Part shown: positions 23,933-33,458 of the stretch, in pieces
Layout of the letters: each line of letters begins with the position of its first letter
Numbering within the stretch: position 1 is the stretch's first letter
Source of the DNA: Dyadobacter sp. CY343
GTDB taxonomy: Bacteria > Bacteroidota > Bacteroidia > Cytophagales > Spirosomataceae
Length of the DNA stretch: 64,000 bases
Assembly (NCBI RefSeq): GCF_021390335.1
Contig: NZ_JAJUXK010000009.1
Location: 186,001 to 250,000, forward strand
Direction: 5' to 3'
Program-made: the position numbers and the translations under genes
The notes under the pieces: model-generated
The model's input: the letters and a program-made list of their open reading frames with translations, nothing else
The model's database searches: none
What the model was told of the DNA's origin: nothing

Positions 23933-26535
23933 GCGCGCCAAAACCACCCGGCTGGGCCCGGACTTTGCTCCGCTGGCTGCACCCGGCCAATACGCTCGAA
24001 GAAGTAGAAGGCGACCTCGATGAATTGTACGAATACTGGTACCGGCGCGCAGGAAAAACGCAGGCCGTTTTCCGCTACAGCCTGAACGTAATTTCCGTGC
24101 TGCCGCCATTTGTAAAACGACGCCAGCGTAAAACAGAATATGATCAAACCTTTTTCCTGAATCCTGATATGTTAAGCAACTACTTCAAAATCGCCTGGCG
24201 GAATATGCTCCGTCAAAAAGCCTACTCGGCACTCAATATCGCCGGACTTTCCATTGGAATGGCGTGCAGTATTCTCATTTTGTTGTGGGTGCGAAACGAG
24301 TTGAGTTACGACCGTTTTCATACCAATGCAGATCAACTTTTCCGCCTTACTTGTAATGCGGGCGATTTCAAAGCAGCAGTAAGTCCGGCGGGAATGGCGG
24401 CGGGATTACAGTCGCAAATGCCGCAGATAGAAAGTTCTGTACGGATCAGTAAACCGGTTACAAGTCTTTTTGAAGTGGGAGAAAAAAAATTTGAAGAAAA
24501 GCGCGTGATATTCGCTGATTCCAACTTCCTGCGGGTTTTTTCTTTTCCATTGGTAAAAGGAGATGTACGTACTGCACTGAATAACCCGGACGCGCTGCTG
24601 GTCACGGAGGAAACGGCCAGGAAATACTACGGGGATCAGGATCCGATCGGCAAGATCATTCGCAGGAACAATCAGGAGAATTTTACGATCGCGGGCGTTT
24701 TAGCCAATACTCCTTCCAATTCTCATTTGCAGTTTGATTTTGTTATCCCGATGTCAAATCTGGCCAGATTTGACAATGATCTGAAAACCGCGACCTGGGG
24801 AAACTTTAATTTTTACACCTATTTCCAGCTGAATAAAAATGTGAATACCTCTGATCTCGGTTTGAATGCACTGAGCAAGCAGATTTACAAACTATTCAAG
24901 GCGCACGGAAGTGAAATGAAAGTCGATTTTCACCTGCAACCGCTTACTGCTATTCACCTGCATTCCGATTTACAGATCGACCTGCCGGGCCACGGTAATA
25001 TGCAGTATGTCAATATCTTCTTCGTCGTCGCGATTTTTATTCTTGTCGTAGCCTGCATTAATTTCATGAACCTCGCGACAGCGCGGTCGGAGCGCCGGGC
25101 TAAGGAAGTGGGGCTGCGCAAAGTGGTAGGGGCGGGCCGCTATCAGCTGATCGTCCAGTTTCTAGGTGAATCGCTGATCTTTTCATTCCTGTCCCTACTT
25201 ATCGCGATCGTGATCGTTTATATGCTGCTGCCGGTATTTCAGATGCTCACCGAAAAGGAGCTCGCCATTCAATTGCTGGATGGAAAATTGCTGCTCAGTC
25301 TGGTCGGCATTGCGATATTGACCGGCCTGGTCTCAGGCAGTTACCCTGCGCTGTTCCTCTCCGGATTTGCTCCTGTGAAAGTATTAAAGGGGAAAATGAG
25401 GGTAGCAGGCGCGAATCTTCTTTTCAGGAACGGACTGGTAATCACACAGTTTGTTGTCGCTATTATTCTTCTCATCGGTACCGCTGTTGTTTACAAACAA
25501 TTGAATTTTATCAAAAACAGAAACCTGGGTTTTGATAAATCGAACTTGCTCTACCTTTCTATGTCCGGTGAATTATGGAATAAAAAACAGGCATTGAAAA
25601 CGGCATTAGGAGAGAACGCGCTTACCGAAAATTTCTCGATCATCTCGCAGCTGCCGACAGCCATTACGTCGGGCACGGTGGATCTGGAATGGGAAGGACA
25701 GGTTGCCAGAAATGAAATTGTTGTGCCTTCGCTGGATGTGGATGAGAACTTTGTGAAGGTATTTAAAACAAAGTTGCTGGCTGGCCGCGGTTTCTCCCGC
25801 GATTTTTCAGGGGATACTGCAAATTATGTGATCAATGAACGGGCGATGCAAATCATGGGAATGAACGCAGGTAATGCGGTAGGAAAAAGCATCTCATTCA
25901 GTGAAAGTAAGGGTACGATTATCGGAGTAGTGAAGGATTTCAATTTCAAATCTCTGCAACATGCGGTTGAGCCACTGATATTGCGGCTCAATAGATGGGG
26001 CGGGGTCGTGATCGTTCGTACCCGCGGCGGCGCAAATGAGGCGACTATTGGCAAGCTCGGGGAGATCAGCCGGCAGCTTAATCCTGCATATCCGTTCACA
26101 TATGGTTTTTTGGATAAAGACCTCGATAACCTGTACAGAAGTGAGCAGCAAATGGGGAATATTTTCAATCTTTTTGCGGGGCTGGCGATTTTCATATCGT
26201 GCCTCGGACTATACGGTCTGTCGGCATTTATGGCCGAGCAGCGGAAAAAAGAGATCGGTGTCCGCAAGGTATTGGGCGCAACGGTGAGCGGCGTAGTAGC
26301 TTTGCTTTCCCAGGGTTTTCTCAAACTTATCCTGATCGCGATCTTGCTGGCCACACCAATCGCCTGGTACGCAATGGACAGGTGGCTTGCAGATTTCGCC
26401 TATCAAACCACGATCGACTGGTGGGTATTCGTCCTGGCCGGGCTGATCGCCGCGACTATTGCCCTGGTAACCGTCAGCTTCCAAAGTATCCGCGCCGCCC
26501 TGATGAACCCGGTGAAGAGTTTGCAGGGGGATTAG
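23929..26535 (+). CDS. MacB/FtsX-type ABC transporter permease with prefix domain
   Basis: An 868-residue permease. A soluble prefix domain (about residues 5-65, GWARTLLRWLHPANTLEEVEGDLDEL) precedes the transporter. After the first membrane segment (SALNIAGLSIGMACSILILL) comes a large periplasmic domain, then three FtsX-type helices near 365-490. A second periplasmic domain and a last FtsX block (about 745-865) complete the double-permease layout. No ATPase gene is adjacent, so it must pair with a subunit encoded elsewhere. This layout is usual for lipoprotein or peptide export or tension-driven processes; the substrate is unknown. Confidence 0.93.
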   Translation: MSAPKPPGWARTLLRWLHPANTLEEVEGDLDELYEYWYRRAGKTQAVFRYSLNVISVLPPFVKRRQRKTEYDQTFFLNPDMLSNYFKIAWRNMLRQKAYSALNIAGLSIGMACSILILLWVRNELSYDRFHTNADQLFRLTCNAGDFKAAVSPAGMAAGLQSQMPQIESSVRISKPVTSLFEVGEKKFEEKRVIFADSNFLRVFSFPLVKGDVRTALNNPDALLVTEETARKYYGDQDPIGKIIRRNNQENFTIAGVLANTPSNSHLQFDFVIPMSNLARFDNDLKTATWGNFNFYTYFQLNKNVNTSDLGLNALSKQIYKLFKAHGSEMKVDFHLQPLTAIHLHSDLQIDLPGHGNMQYVNIFFVVAIFILVVACINFMNLATARSERRAKEVGLRKVVGAGRYQLIVQFLGESLIFSFLSLLIAIVIVYMLLPVFQMLTEKELAIQLLDGKLLLSLVGIAILTGLVSGSYPALFLSGFAPVKVLKGKMRVAGANLLFRNGLVITQFVVAIILLIGTAVVYKQLNFIKNRNLGFDKSNLLYLSMSGELWNKKQALKTALGENALTENFSIISQLPTAITSGTVDLEWEGQVARNEIVVPSLDVDENFVKVFKTKLLAGRGFSRDFSGDTANYVINERAMQIMGMNAGNAVGKSISFSESKGTIIGVVKDFNFKSLQHAVEPLILRLNRWGGVVIVRTRGGANEATIGKLGEISRQLNPAYPFTYGFLDKDLDNLYRSEQQMGNIFNLFAGLAIFISCLGLYGLSAFMAEQRKKEIGVRKVLGATVSGVVALLSQGFLKLILIAILLATPIAWYAMDRWLADFAYQTTIDWWVFVLAGLIAATIALVTVSFQSIRAALMNPVKSLQGD

Positions 26536-26537
26536 GT

Positions 26538-26674
26538 TCATACCCTTCAATCTCCCGCAGCATCTCGATCGATCTCATCACCGGATCCCATTCTTTTCCG
26601 TTGAATATCATTTTAAACCACTTTTTATCACGGTTTTCATATTTGATATTGAAGAATAGCCAGAGGGCGGTGAT
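26538..26674 (-). pseudogene. Truncated 3' copy of the membrane protein gene at 30858 (left direct repeat)
   Basis: 137 nt that match 30865-31001 at 132 of 137 positions by my alignment. It encodes the last 45 or so residues of the membrane protein, from the NIKYENRDKKWFK region to EIEGYE. Its left edge falls just after the permease stop and its right edge on the stop codon of the FG-GAP gene. The reading frame beyond the left edge runs on into the permease region. It is a remnant, not a gene. Confidence 0.85.
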
Positions 26675-29600
26675 TATTTGACAACCACCCGGTGAGAACT
26701 TTGTGTGCCGTTTTCATAGTCGATAGAAAGAATATACAGCCCTGGTGCCAATCCAAGGACACTGATCTCGTTTGCGGCTTCAAAAGATTGGTGAACCGTT
26801 TTTCCTTCTTTCGTCCTAAGTCTCAACATTTTTATTTCACCAGAAATCTGTGTTATGCTGATCTTATCCGAAACAGGATTTGGATACACCCTCACTTTTT
26901 CAGATTCACTTTCTGACATCGATACGGTATCCTCAAATTGGTCCTGCATTCCCTCGTCAGGAACAGGCGCAGTACCGTTTCCAGTTAAGTAAGAAGACAG
27001 GTAACGCCACGGACCATACGTCTGACCAGTCAGCGCCAATGCAGGATCATATTTCACTCTAACCCGAACCTTCGTAGCCGGTCCTTGTTTCGGGATTACA
27101 TTCTTCAACTCCGTACCCACCAGCCCCAGACTTGCATAAATGTTCTGCGAGCCAGAGGATTGTGTGCTATTCGTAATCACATTATTCGCCCCTTTGGAAA
27201 ACCCCTGCCCAGCCGCCTTCGTTTCCCAAACCAGCTTGCCTTTATTCCCACCCAGAAACGACTTAGAATGTAACCCAGCACCAAAGTTGTTCTGGGCGAA
27301 TTGAGATTGGTTGATTGGGGTAGTGAGGTTGGTGTTGTAGAGGCGGAGATTGTTTTGGATGGATTGGCTTGCACTTCCATGATAAACCACCACAAGACTT
27401 TTTTCTGTAAAGCTGTCGTAGTTATAGACGTACGACGTCATTAATAGGTCGCTCAGGCCATCACCGTCAACATCGCCAGCCGTTGAAGCGGATAAATCAA
27501 GCGTACTAAAAGGTCCGACGGGATTTATATTATTCAAGAAGAACGCGGGAGAAGCTCCATTAGGAATACCTGCTGACGATCCATAGAATACCATACTCGT
27601 TCCTCTCATTATCTGCTGTAAAGGAAAATTTGGTATACCGATAACAACATCACTATATCCATCTCCATTCAGATCACCGGCTGTCGCTACTGTTCTACCC
27701 ATGTTAGCACCCTGTATATTACATTCTAATAAAACTGATGCTGCATTTAGTCCCGAAGCACCACCATAATATACAAACGCAGCTCCTTCTTCATAACTTC
27801 CGCTGCTAAACTGATCTGCACCGATTATAACGTCGCTAAATCCGTCGCCATTTAGGTCACCCGCACTTGCCACAGAAGTCCCAAAGCCGGCATTAGCTTG
27901 ATTTTTCTGCAACATTAGCATAGAATTAACCGAAATGCCATTTGGCGAGCCATAGTAGAGGTATGTAGCTCCTTCATGACTCTCGGGACCTGTATAGTAA
28001 GGGGCACCGATGATGATGTCACTGTAACCGTCTCCGTTCACATCGCCAGCAGTAGATACTGAATATCCGAATTGAGCGAAATTGGAATTGCCCTCAATAA
28101 CAATAGCCGCATTTAGGATAACTCCGTTTTGTGAACCGTGGTATATCAGGGCAGCGCCCTCGTCGGATTGGCCATTATCATAGGCTTCGTCTCCCACTAT
28201 CAAATCGTCATAACCATCTCCATTGATGTCACCCGCACTGGCAACTGACCAGCCCATTAGGGATGTACTCTTGTTACTCGGTAAAATAGTAGGTGAGTTA
28301 ATCTTGATCCCAAGGGATGATCCATAATATACAAGCGCTGCCCCGGTAATCATTTCGGATTGCTGGCCAACCTTTACAAAATAGGTAAAGTCACCTATCA
28401 CTATATCTCCAAAACCATCCCCATTCACATCTCCCGCAGAGGCCACTGAGCAACCCAAATCACCGCTATTAGGTACATTTTCGATAATAGTGAACGAGTT
28501 AAAGTTAATACCGGATAAAGAACCATTGTATATAAAGACAGCACCATGTTCATCATAACTTGGAACTCCAACAATGATGTCACTAAAACCATCACCATTA
28601 ATGTCACCAGCGCCCGCAGTGTTCATTCGTTGGTCTATTTTCTTAATCAATCCTGCGTCCAAATAGTCTCCTGATCCTCCTCCTACCCACACAAACGCCC
28701 CACCCTCATCCACATTCCCATTATCATAAGTAATCGCCCCAACTATCACATCACTATATCCATCCCCATTCACATCACCCGCACTAGCGACATTGCTGCC
28801 AAGTTGCGCGCCGGCTTGATTACTTTCCAGCGTAGAGATTGCAGTTTCCGCAATGCTAGTCTGGCTGCCTGGATAAACAAACGCCGCCCCTTCATTACTC
28901 TGCCCATTATCATAAAACATCGCCCCGACGATCACATCTGCATATCCGTCGCCATTCACATCTCCGGCGCTAGCTACTGAATAACCGAACTGGGCTTCTG
29001 CCTGGTTTGATTCTAGCGTTGCTGCGGCTACAATGTTGATTCCTTGTGCGGAACCGTAATGTATAAAAGCCGCCCCTTCATTGGTTTGGCCTTTGTCGTA
29101 CATATTCGCTCCGATGATGATGTCACTGTACCCGTCGCCATTCACATCCCCGGCAGTGGCGGCCGTGTGGCCCAGGTATGCTGTTGCCTGGTTGCTTTCC
29201 AAAGTAGTAGCCGCATTTGCAGGATTGATACCCAGCGCGGAGCCGTGATAGACGAATACAGCACCTTCATCCGTCTGGCCTTTGTCGTAAAGCCGGGCAC
29301 CAACCAGGATATCGCTGTAACCATCCCCATTCACATCGCCGGCACCAGAGGCGCAAAAGCCCATCATCGCTTCGGCCTGATTGGCTTCAATGATCACAGG
29401 GTTATTCGTATTCAGTCCCGCTGCTGATCCGTGGTAAAGGAATACGACCCCTTCATTGGTCTGCCCTTTGTCGTAAGCCCGCGCACAAACTAGCACATCA
29501 CTGTAACCATCCCCGTTCACATCACCGGCCAAGCCGATGGTATTGCCCATATTGGCCTCTGCCTGGTTACTTTCCAGTACCAGCGAAGCAACTTTGCTGA

Positions 29601-30720
29601 TTCCTTGAGCAGATCCGTAATAGACAAATGCAGCGCCCTCATTGGTCTGGCCTTTATCGTACATGTGTGCCCCGACAATAATATCGCTGAAACCGTCCTT
29701 ATTGATATCTCCTGCTGAGGAAGCATAGCTGCCGAACCGGGCTTCCTTTTGATCCGATTCGAGCATTACGCCGCCAGCCATATTGATACCAGCCGCATTG
29801 CCATAATAAACAAAAACTGCCCCTTCGTCAATCTGCCCGTTATCATATTTGGAAGCGCCCACGAGCACATCGCTGTATCCGTCCCCATTCACATCACCCG
29901 CGCTGGACACTACCCCGCCCATCCATGCCTGGTTCTGGTTTACTTCCGGGACTTTGATCGCATTGCCCGGATTTCCATTCGATATGATCGGATCGATCGT
30001 GACGGGATATGCTGCGCCGCGGACATCTACATTGATCTCAATATCACCTTCACTCAGAGCCAGGGTCGCTTGCAGTGGCGAGCCGGATGCGTCCCAACAT
30101 TTCAGGCCGCTGTAAACCAACTCGTTGTTTGTCTCTTTTTCACTATAAAAAGCAAGTGTATTGTTACCAGTTTCTCTTGCTTTGAAACCCTTCAATTGCA
30201 GTTTAACAGATAGTTCATCGGTCCCTGATGGCGCTTTTTCAATGATAAAATTCTGGCGGATACCTTCCGGACTATTGATGTACTGCTCGGTAAACGTACT
30301 GTGCCTGATCTCAGCGGTGTTGTTTTTGTTTTCAATTATACCCTGTTTGTCAACCAGATCAATCCGCTTATTATCAACATAAATCCCCTTAGTGATCAAT
30401 TTAAACTCGAAGTTGTGCCCCACCGAATCCTTTCGGTTACGGACTGTCAGCACACCCGGTTCGTAGAATGCACGGAGATTATGTTCCCGATTGGGACTTT
30501 GGTACCGGCCGCTCTGCGCATCGAAGGTAATATGGTATTCGCGTTGACTAATGCTTTTCTCAATGTCCGCAGGGACAGTGCCACCAACAGAAACGACCGG
30601 GGCATCACTTTCAATAATAGTAGCGGCTGGCTCGGTTTCGGTATCTTGAAAAACATACCACAAACCTGCAATGGTCAGGGTTATCATCAATACCAAGCTA
30701 AGATTGTAGTTGTGCTTCAT
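26674..30720 (-). CDS. Large FG-GAP repeat surface protein with T9SS sorting tail
   Basis: A 1348-residue protein. I start at 30720 (MKHNYNLSLVLMITLTIAG), which gives a membrane or signal segment. An N-terminal beta-rich region (about 40-260) is followed by 14 FG-GAP/integrin-alpha-like repeats, most with the calcium-loop motif AGDxNGDGxSD and an EGAxFVYYG end. The tail carries a type IX secretion sorting domain (VRVYPNPVSD...GLYILSIDYENG). It should be a calcium-binding beta-propeller exported to or anchored on the surface. The gene is flanked by a 137-bp direct repeat, so it may have been inserted here. Confidence 0.92.
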   Translation of the reverse strand: MKHNYNLSLVLMITLTIAGLWYVFQDTETEPAATIIESDAPVVSVGGTVPADIEKSISQREYHITFDAQSGRYQSPNREHNLRAFYEPGVLTVRNRKDSVGHNFEFKLITKGIYVDNKRIDLVDKQGIIENKNNTAEIRHSTFTEQYINSPEGIRQNFIIEKAPSGTDELSVKLQLKGFKARETGNNTLAFYSEKETNNELVYSGLKCWDASGSPLQATLALSEGDIEINVDVRGAAYPVTIDPIISNGNPGNAIKVPEVNQNQAWMGGVVSSAGDVNGDGYSDVLVGASKYDNGQIDEGAVFVYYGNAAGINMAGGVMLESDQKEARFGSYASSAGDINKDGFSDIIVGAHMYDKGQTNEGAAFVYYGSAQGISKVASLVLESNQAEANMGNTIGLAGDVNGDGYSDVLVCARAYDKGQTNEGVVFLYHGSAAGLNTNNPVIIEANQAEAMMGFCASGAGDVNGDGYSDILVGARLYDKGQTDEGAVFVYHGSALGINPANAATTLESNQATAYLGHTAATAGDVNGDGYSDIIIGANMYDKGQTNEGAAFIHYGSAQGINIVAAATLESNQAEAQFGYSVASAGDVNGDGYADVIVGAMFYDNGQSNEGAAFVYPGSQTSIAETAISTLESNQAGAQLGSNVASAGDVNGDGYSDVIVGAITYDNGNVDEGGAFVWVGGGSGDYLDAGLIKKIDQRMNTAGAGDINGDGFSDIIVGVPSYDEHGAVFIYNGSLSGINFNSFTIIENVPNSGDLGCSVASAGDVNGDGFGDIVIGDFTYFVKVGQQSEMITGAALVYYGSSLGIKINSPTILPSNKSTSLMGWSVASAGDINGDGYDDLIVGDEAYDNGQSDEGAALIYHGSQNGVILNAAIVIEGNSNFAQFGYSVSTAGDVNGDGYSDIIIGAPYYTGPESHEGATYLYYGSPNGISVNSMLMLQKNQANAGFGTSVASAGDLNGDGFSDVIIGADQFSSGSYEEGAAFVYYGGASGLNAASVLLECNIQGANMGRTVATAGDLNGDGYSDVVIGIPNFPLQQIMRGTSMVFYGSSAGIPNGASPAFFLNNINPVGPFSTLDLSASTAGDVDGDGLSDLLMTSYVYNYDSFTEKSLVVVYHGSASQSIQNNLRLYNTNLTTPINQSQFAQNNFGAGLHSKSFLGGNKGKLVWETKAAGQGFSKGANNVITNSTQSSGSQNIYASLGLVGTELKNVIPKQGPATKVRVRVKYDPALALTGQTYGPWRYLSSYLTGNGTAPVPDEGMQDQFEDTVSMSESESEKVRVYPNPVSDKISITQISGEIKMLRLRTKEGKTVHQSFEAANEISVLGLAPGLYILSIDYENGTQSSHRVVVK

Positions 30721-30857
30721 ATGCCTGACCGGTAAATTGAATGAGAAGGTTTGACAATTATTGTTGAGACAAATCTTAATCATTACAATGAATACACGAC
30801 GAAGGAATTATTCAACGGCAGCGAAATGTGCAAGTTGCAGTGTTCAGTTATTTAACG

Positions 30858-31496
30858 TCAATCCTCATACCCTTCAATCTCCCGCAGCATCTCGATCGAT
30901 CTCATCACCGGGTCCCATTCTTTTCCATTAAATATCATTTTAAACCACTTCTTATCACGGTTTTCGTATTTGATATTGAAGAATAGCCAGAGGGCGGTGA
31001 TGAGGAATAGGATGGTAGTAGCCACTTGTAAGGTAAGCCAGACCGGGTGTTCGAACATTCTTTCCTGGATTGAAAAAGTTGTCCAAACCGGCGCGTGCAG
31101 GAACATTAGCCTGGAAATCAATAGGGTAGAGCCTTTTAAAGATGCCAGCCGGCGCTGCGTTTCCATCAGCGCCTCGCTGAGGTCGGTCTGGAATATCAGG
31201 ATGATCTGCGAAATGTAAATGCCGATTACGACGGCGAGCAGCACCACGTGTATCAAGATAGAATACCAGAAAAACGGGCTCGCGAATGAATAGGTTTTGT
31301 AAAGTACCACGCATAAAAACGAGATCCAGAGTATTCCAGCAATGGTCACGAACATTTTCATAGGCGCCATCGTACGCAGCAGCGACTTGATCTTGATGAG
31401 CGTAATCGCGGCCGCATTCTGCCGGTTCAGGGTCAGGTTTTCTTCGAGCTTTTGATCATAAGACCGCCACAATGCGATCAGTTCAGATTCTTGCAT
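30858..31496 (-). CDS. Membrane protein, possible partner of the ECF sigma factor
   Basis: A 212-residue protein with an N-terminal helix (MQESELIALWRSYDQKLEENLTL) and four membrane segments at about 45-65, 75-100, 130-150 and 155-175. It lies 5 nt after the sigma factor gene in the same direction, so it may act as its anti-sigma factor or be co-regulated (inference); there is no recognisable anti-sigma domain. The last 137 nt or so are duplicated beyond the FG-GAP gene. Confidence 0.8.
   Translation of the reverse strand: MQESELIALWRSYDQKLEENLTLNRQNAAAITLIKIKSLLRTMAPMKMFVTIAGILWISFLCVVLYKTYSFASPFFWYSILIHVVLLAVVIGIYISQIILIFQTDLSEALMETQRRLASLKGSTLLISRLMFLHAPVWTTFSIQERMFEHPVWLTLQVATTILFLITALWLFFNIKYENRDKKWFKMIFNGKEWDPVMRSIEMLREIEGYED
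30865..31001. repeat. Right copy of the 137-bp direct repeat
   Basis: Same orientation as 26538-26674, 4327 nt apart, with five mismatches. This copy is part of an intact gene and so is the likely original. Confidence 0.88.
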
Positions 31497-31501
31497 GGTA
31501 G

Positions 31502-32056
31502 TTAAGATTTTAAAATTGAAAATTTTTGTCTGAGTTGTTCCTTGATCCGCGCCACTTTTGTCGAGACATTGGAAATTGAAATTCCCAGAATGTCGGCGAT
31601 CTCCTGCTGACTCCGGTCTTCGAGATAAAGCAGGATCAGCGCGCGGTCGAATTCTTTGAGCTCCCGGATAAACCGGTGCAGCAGCGACAATTCAGAATTG
31701 GCATCGAAAGGCGCATCTTCCGTTATCAGGCTGATTATTTCGGCAGTCAGCGGCTGATTCAGCTTATTCCTTTTTGTCTCTTTCCGGTAAAAAGAAATAG
31801 AAACGTTCAGCGCTATACGGTACATCCAGGTGCTGAGCATGAACCGGTCATCGTACTTTGGAAACGCAAGCCAGAGCTGTGCGGTAATCTCCTGGATAAG
31901 ATCTTTCCGGTTTTCGTTGTCGCGGCAATAGGCATTCGCGACTTTGTAAATAATGCCCTTATTCGCATCGATCACATTCAGGAAACTTTCGGAATCGCGT
32001 AGATCGGAATCTCGCAGATCGGAATCTCGCAGATCGGTATCTCCCGGCACATGCAT
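31502..32056 (-). CDS. ECF-type RNA polymerase sigma factor
   Basis: A 184-residue sigma-70-family protein. Region 2 shows DLIQEITAQLWLAFPKYDDRFMLSTWMYRIALNV, and region 4 shows LLYLEDRSQQEIADILGISISNVSTKVARIKE with a helix-turn-helix. The N-terminus carries a repeated DLRDS word three times, encoded by a 15-bp tandem repeat. It precedes a membrane protein and, further on, the FG-GAP gene, which may be its targets (inference). Confidence 0.92.
   Translation of the reverse strand: MHVPGDTDLRDSDLRDSDLRDSESFLNVIDANKGIIYKVANAYCRDNENRKDLIQEITAQLWLAFPKYDDRFMLSTWMYRIALNVSISFYRKETKRNKLNQPLTAEIISLITEDAPFDANSELSLLHRFIRELKEFDRALILLYLEDRSQQEIADILGISISNVSTKVARIKEQLRQKFSILKS
31990..32049. repeat. 15-bp coding tandem repeat in the sigma factor gene
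   Basis: Four units from 31990, each of the form CGGAATCTCGCAGAT, with the first and last degenerate. They encode repeated DLRDS words. Slippage could change the copy number in steps of 15 without a frameshift. Confidence 0.8.
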
Positions 32057-32220
32057 CAGGCTGTTTCTTTTGCTTTGTGAAAATTAATGTTGTCCTGAAT
32101 AATTATTCGCAGCAACAAAAAGAATGTCACACAATTTGCGCGAATATTTTCAAAAAAAAAGAAGTGCACCTTGTGAGCGCACTTCATTTCATTCATGCAG
32201 GCCTTTCTTTGAACCCGATT

Positions 32221-33279
32221 TTACTTTTTCAGCGAAGCCATATCAATCACGAAACGGTACTTCACGTCGCCTTTCAGCATTCTTTCGTATGCTTGGTTGA
32301 TCTCCTGAATATCAATCATTTCAATATCAGCGGTAATATGATGTTCACCGCAGAAGTCAAGCATTTCCTGGGTTTCCGCAATACCGCCGATCATAGAGCC
32401 TGAAAAACTTTTGCGCCCCATAATCAGACTGAATGCAGCGACGGGCAGCGGCTGCTCAGGCGCGCCTACCAGTGCAAGGGAACCGTCCACGCGGAGAAGA
32501 CTGAGAAATGCATTGATATCGTGCTCCGCTGAAACTGCGTCTAATATAAAGTGCAACTTTCCCGTGTAAGCCGCCATCTGGTCTTTATCTTTTGACATCA
32601 CCACTTCATCTGCGCCCAGGCGTTTCGCCTCCGCAAACTTCGCTTCCGACGTGGTGAATGCTACTACCTCGGCGCCCATTGCCTTGGCGATCTTAATGCC
32701 CATGTGCCCCAGTCCGCCGATGCCAACAATTCCCACTTTTTGGCCGGGCCCTACATTCCAGTGTCTCAGAGGAGAATAGGTAGTGATACCCGCACACAAG
32801 AGGGGCGCAGTCGCTGCCAGATCCAGATTTTCGGGAATGCGCAATACATAATTTTCATCCACCACCACACTTTCAGAATACCCGCCGAATGTCGGTGTAT
32901 CGAGGTATTTGTCCGGTGAATTGTAGGTGCCGGTCATGCCCGGTTCGCAAAATTGTTCCAAACCATCCTGGCAATACTGGCACTCGCGGCAGGAATCCAC
33001 GATACAGCCGACTCCCACCGTATCCCCGACTTTGAACTTGCTCACGTGGTCGCCGACACTGATAATTTTACCCACGATCTCATGACCGGGAACGCAGGGA
33101 TATTGGGTCCCGTGCCACTCATTTTTGGCGGTATGCAGATCGGAGTGACATACTCCGCAGAAGAGAATGTCGATTTCCACATCGTGCGCGGTCGGTTTTC
33201 TGCGGCTGATGCCAAGTTCGTTCAATGGAGCCTCGGCCGCTTCTGTTCCGAATGCCTTCACGTTTGTCGTTTCTATCAT
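32221..33279 (-). CDS. Zinc-dependent NAD(P) alcohol dehydrogenase, cinnamyl-alcohol/YahK type
   Basis: A 352-residue MDR enzyme. The catalytic zinc ligands are C44 (CGVCHSDLH) and H66-E67 (PGHEI); the structural site is C97, C100, C103 and C111. The Rossmann loop is GIGGLGHMG. This subgroup reduces a broad range of aldehydes with NADPH. It is divergent from the GH43-like gene and has no operon partner. Confidence 0.93.
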   Translation of the reverse strand: MIETTNVKAFGTEAAEAPLNELGISRRKPTAHDVEIDILFCGVCHSDLHTAKNEWHGTQYPCVPGHEIVGKIISVGDHVSKFKVGDTVGVGCIVDSCRECQYCQDGLEQFCEPGMTGTYNSPDKYLDTPTFGGYSESVVVDENYVLRIPENLDLAATAPLLCAGITTYSPLRHWNVGPGQKVGIVGIGGLGHMGIKIAKAMGAEVVAFTTSEAKFAEAKRLGADEVVMSKDKDQMAAYTGKLHFILDAVSAEHDINAFLSLLRVDGSLALVGAPEQPLPVAAFSLIMGRKSFSGSMIGGIAETQEMLDFCGEHHITADIEMIDIQEINQAYERMLKGDVKYRFVIDMASLKK

Positions 33280-33458
33280 GGTATGATTTAAATGGTTTTT
33301 TTGACGGTCACTTCAACTATAACAAATCTGTACCCCGCCATTTTGCGGGAGGTTTCGCGACAGCAAAATATGTAAAAGATCAGCCAATTCGATCATTTCG
33401 GGCGGGGAGGTTAGGCGGTAGGTTTGTAACTTTCGAATCGACCAGTTTCCTGAATCCT

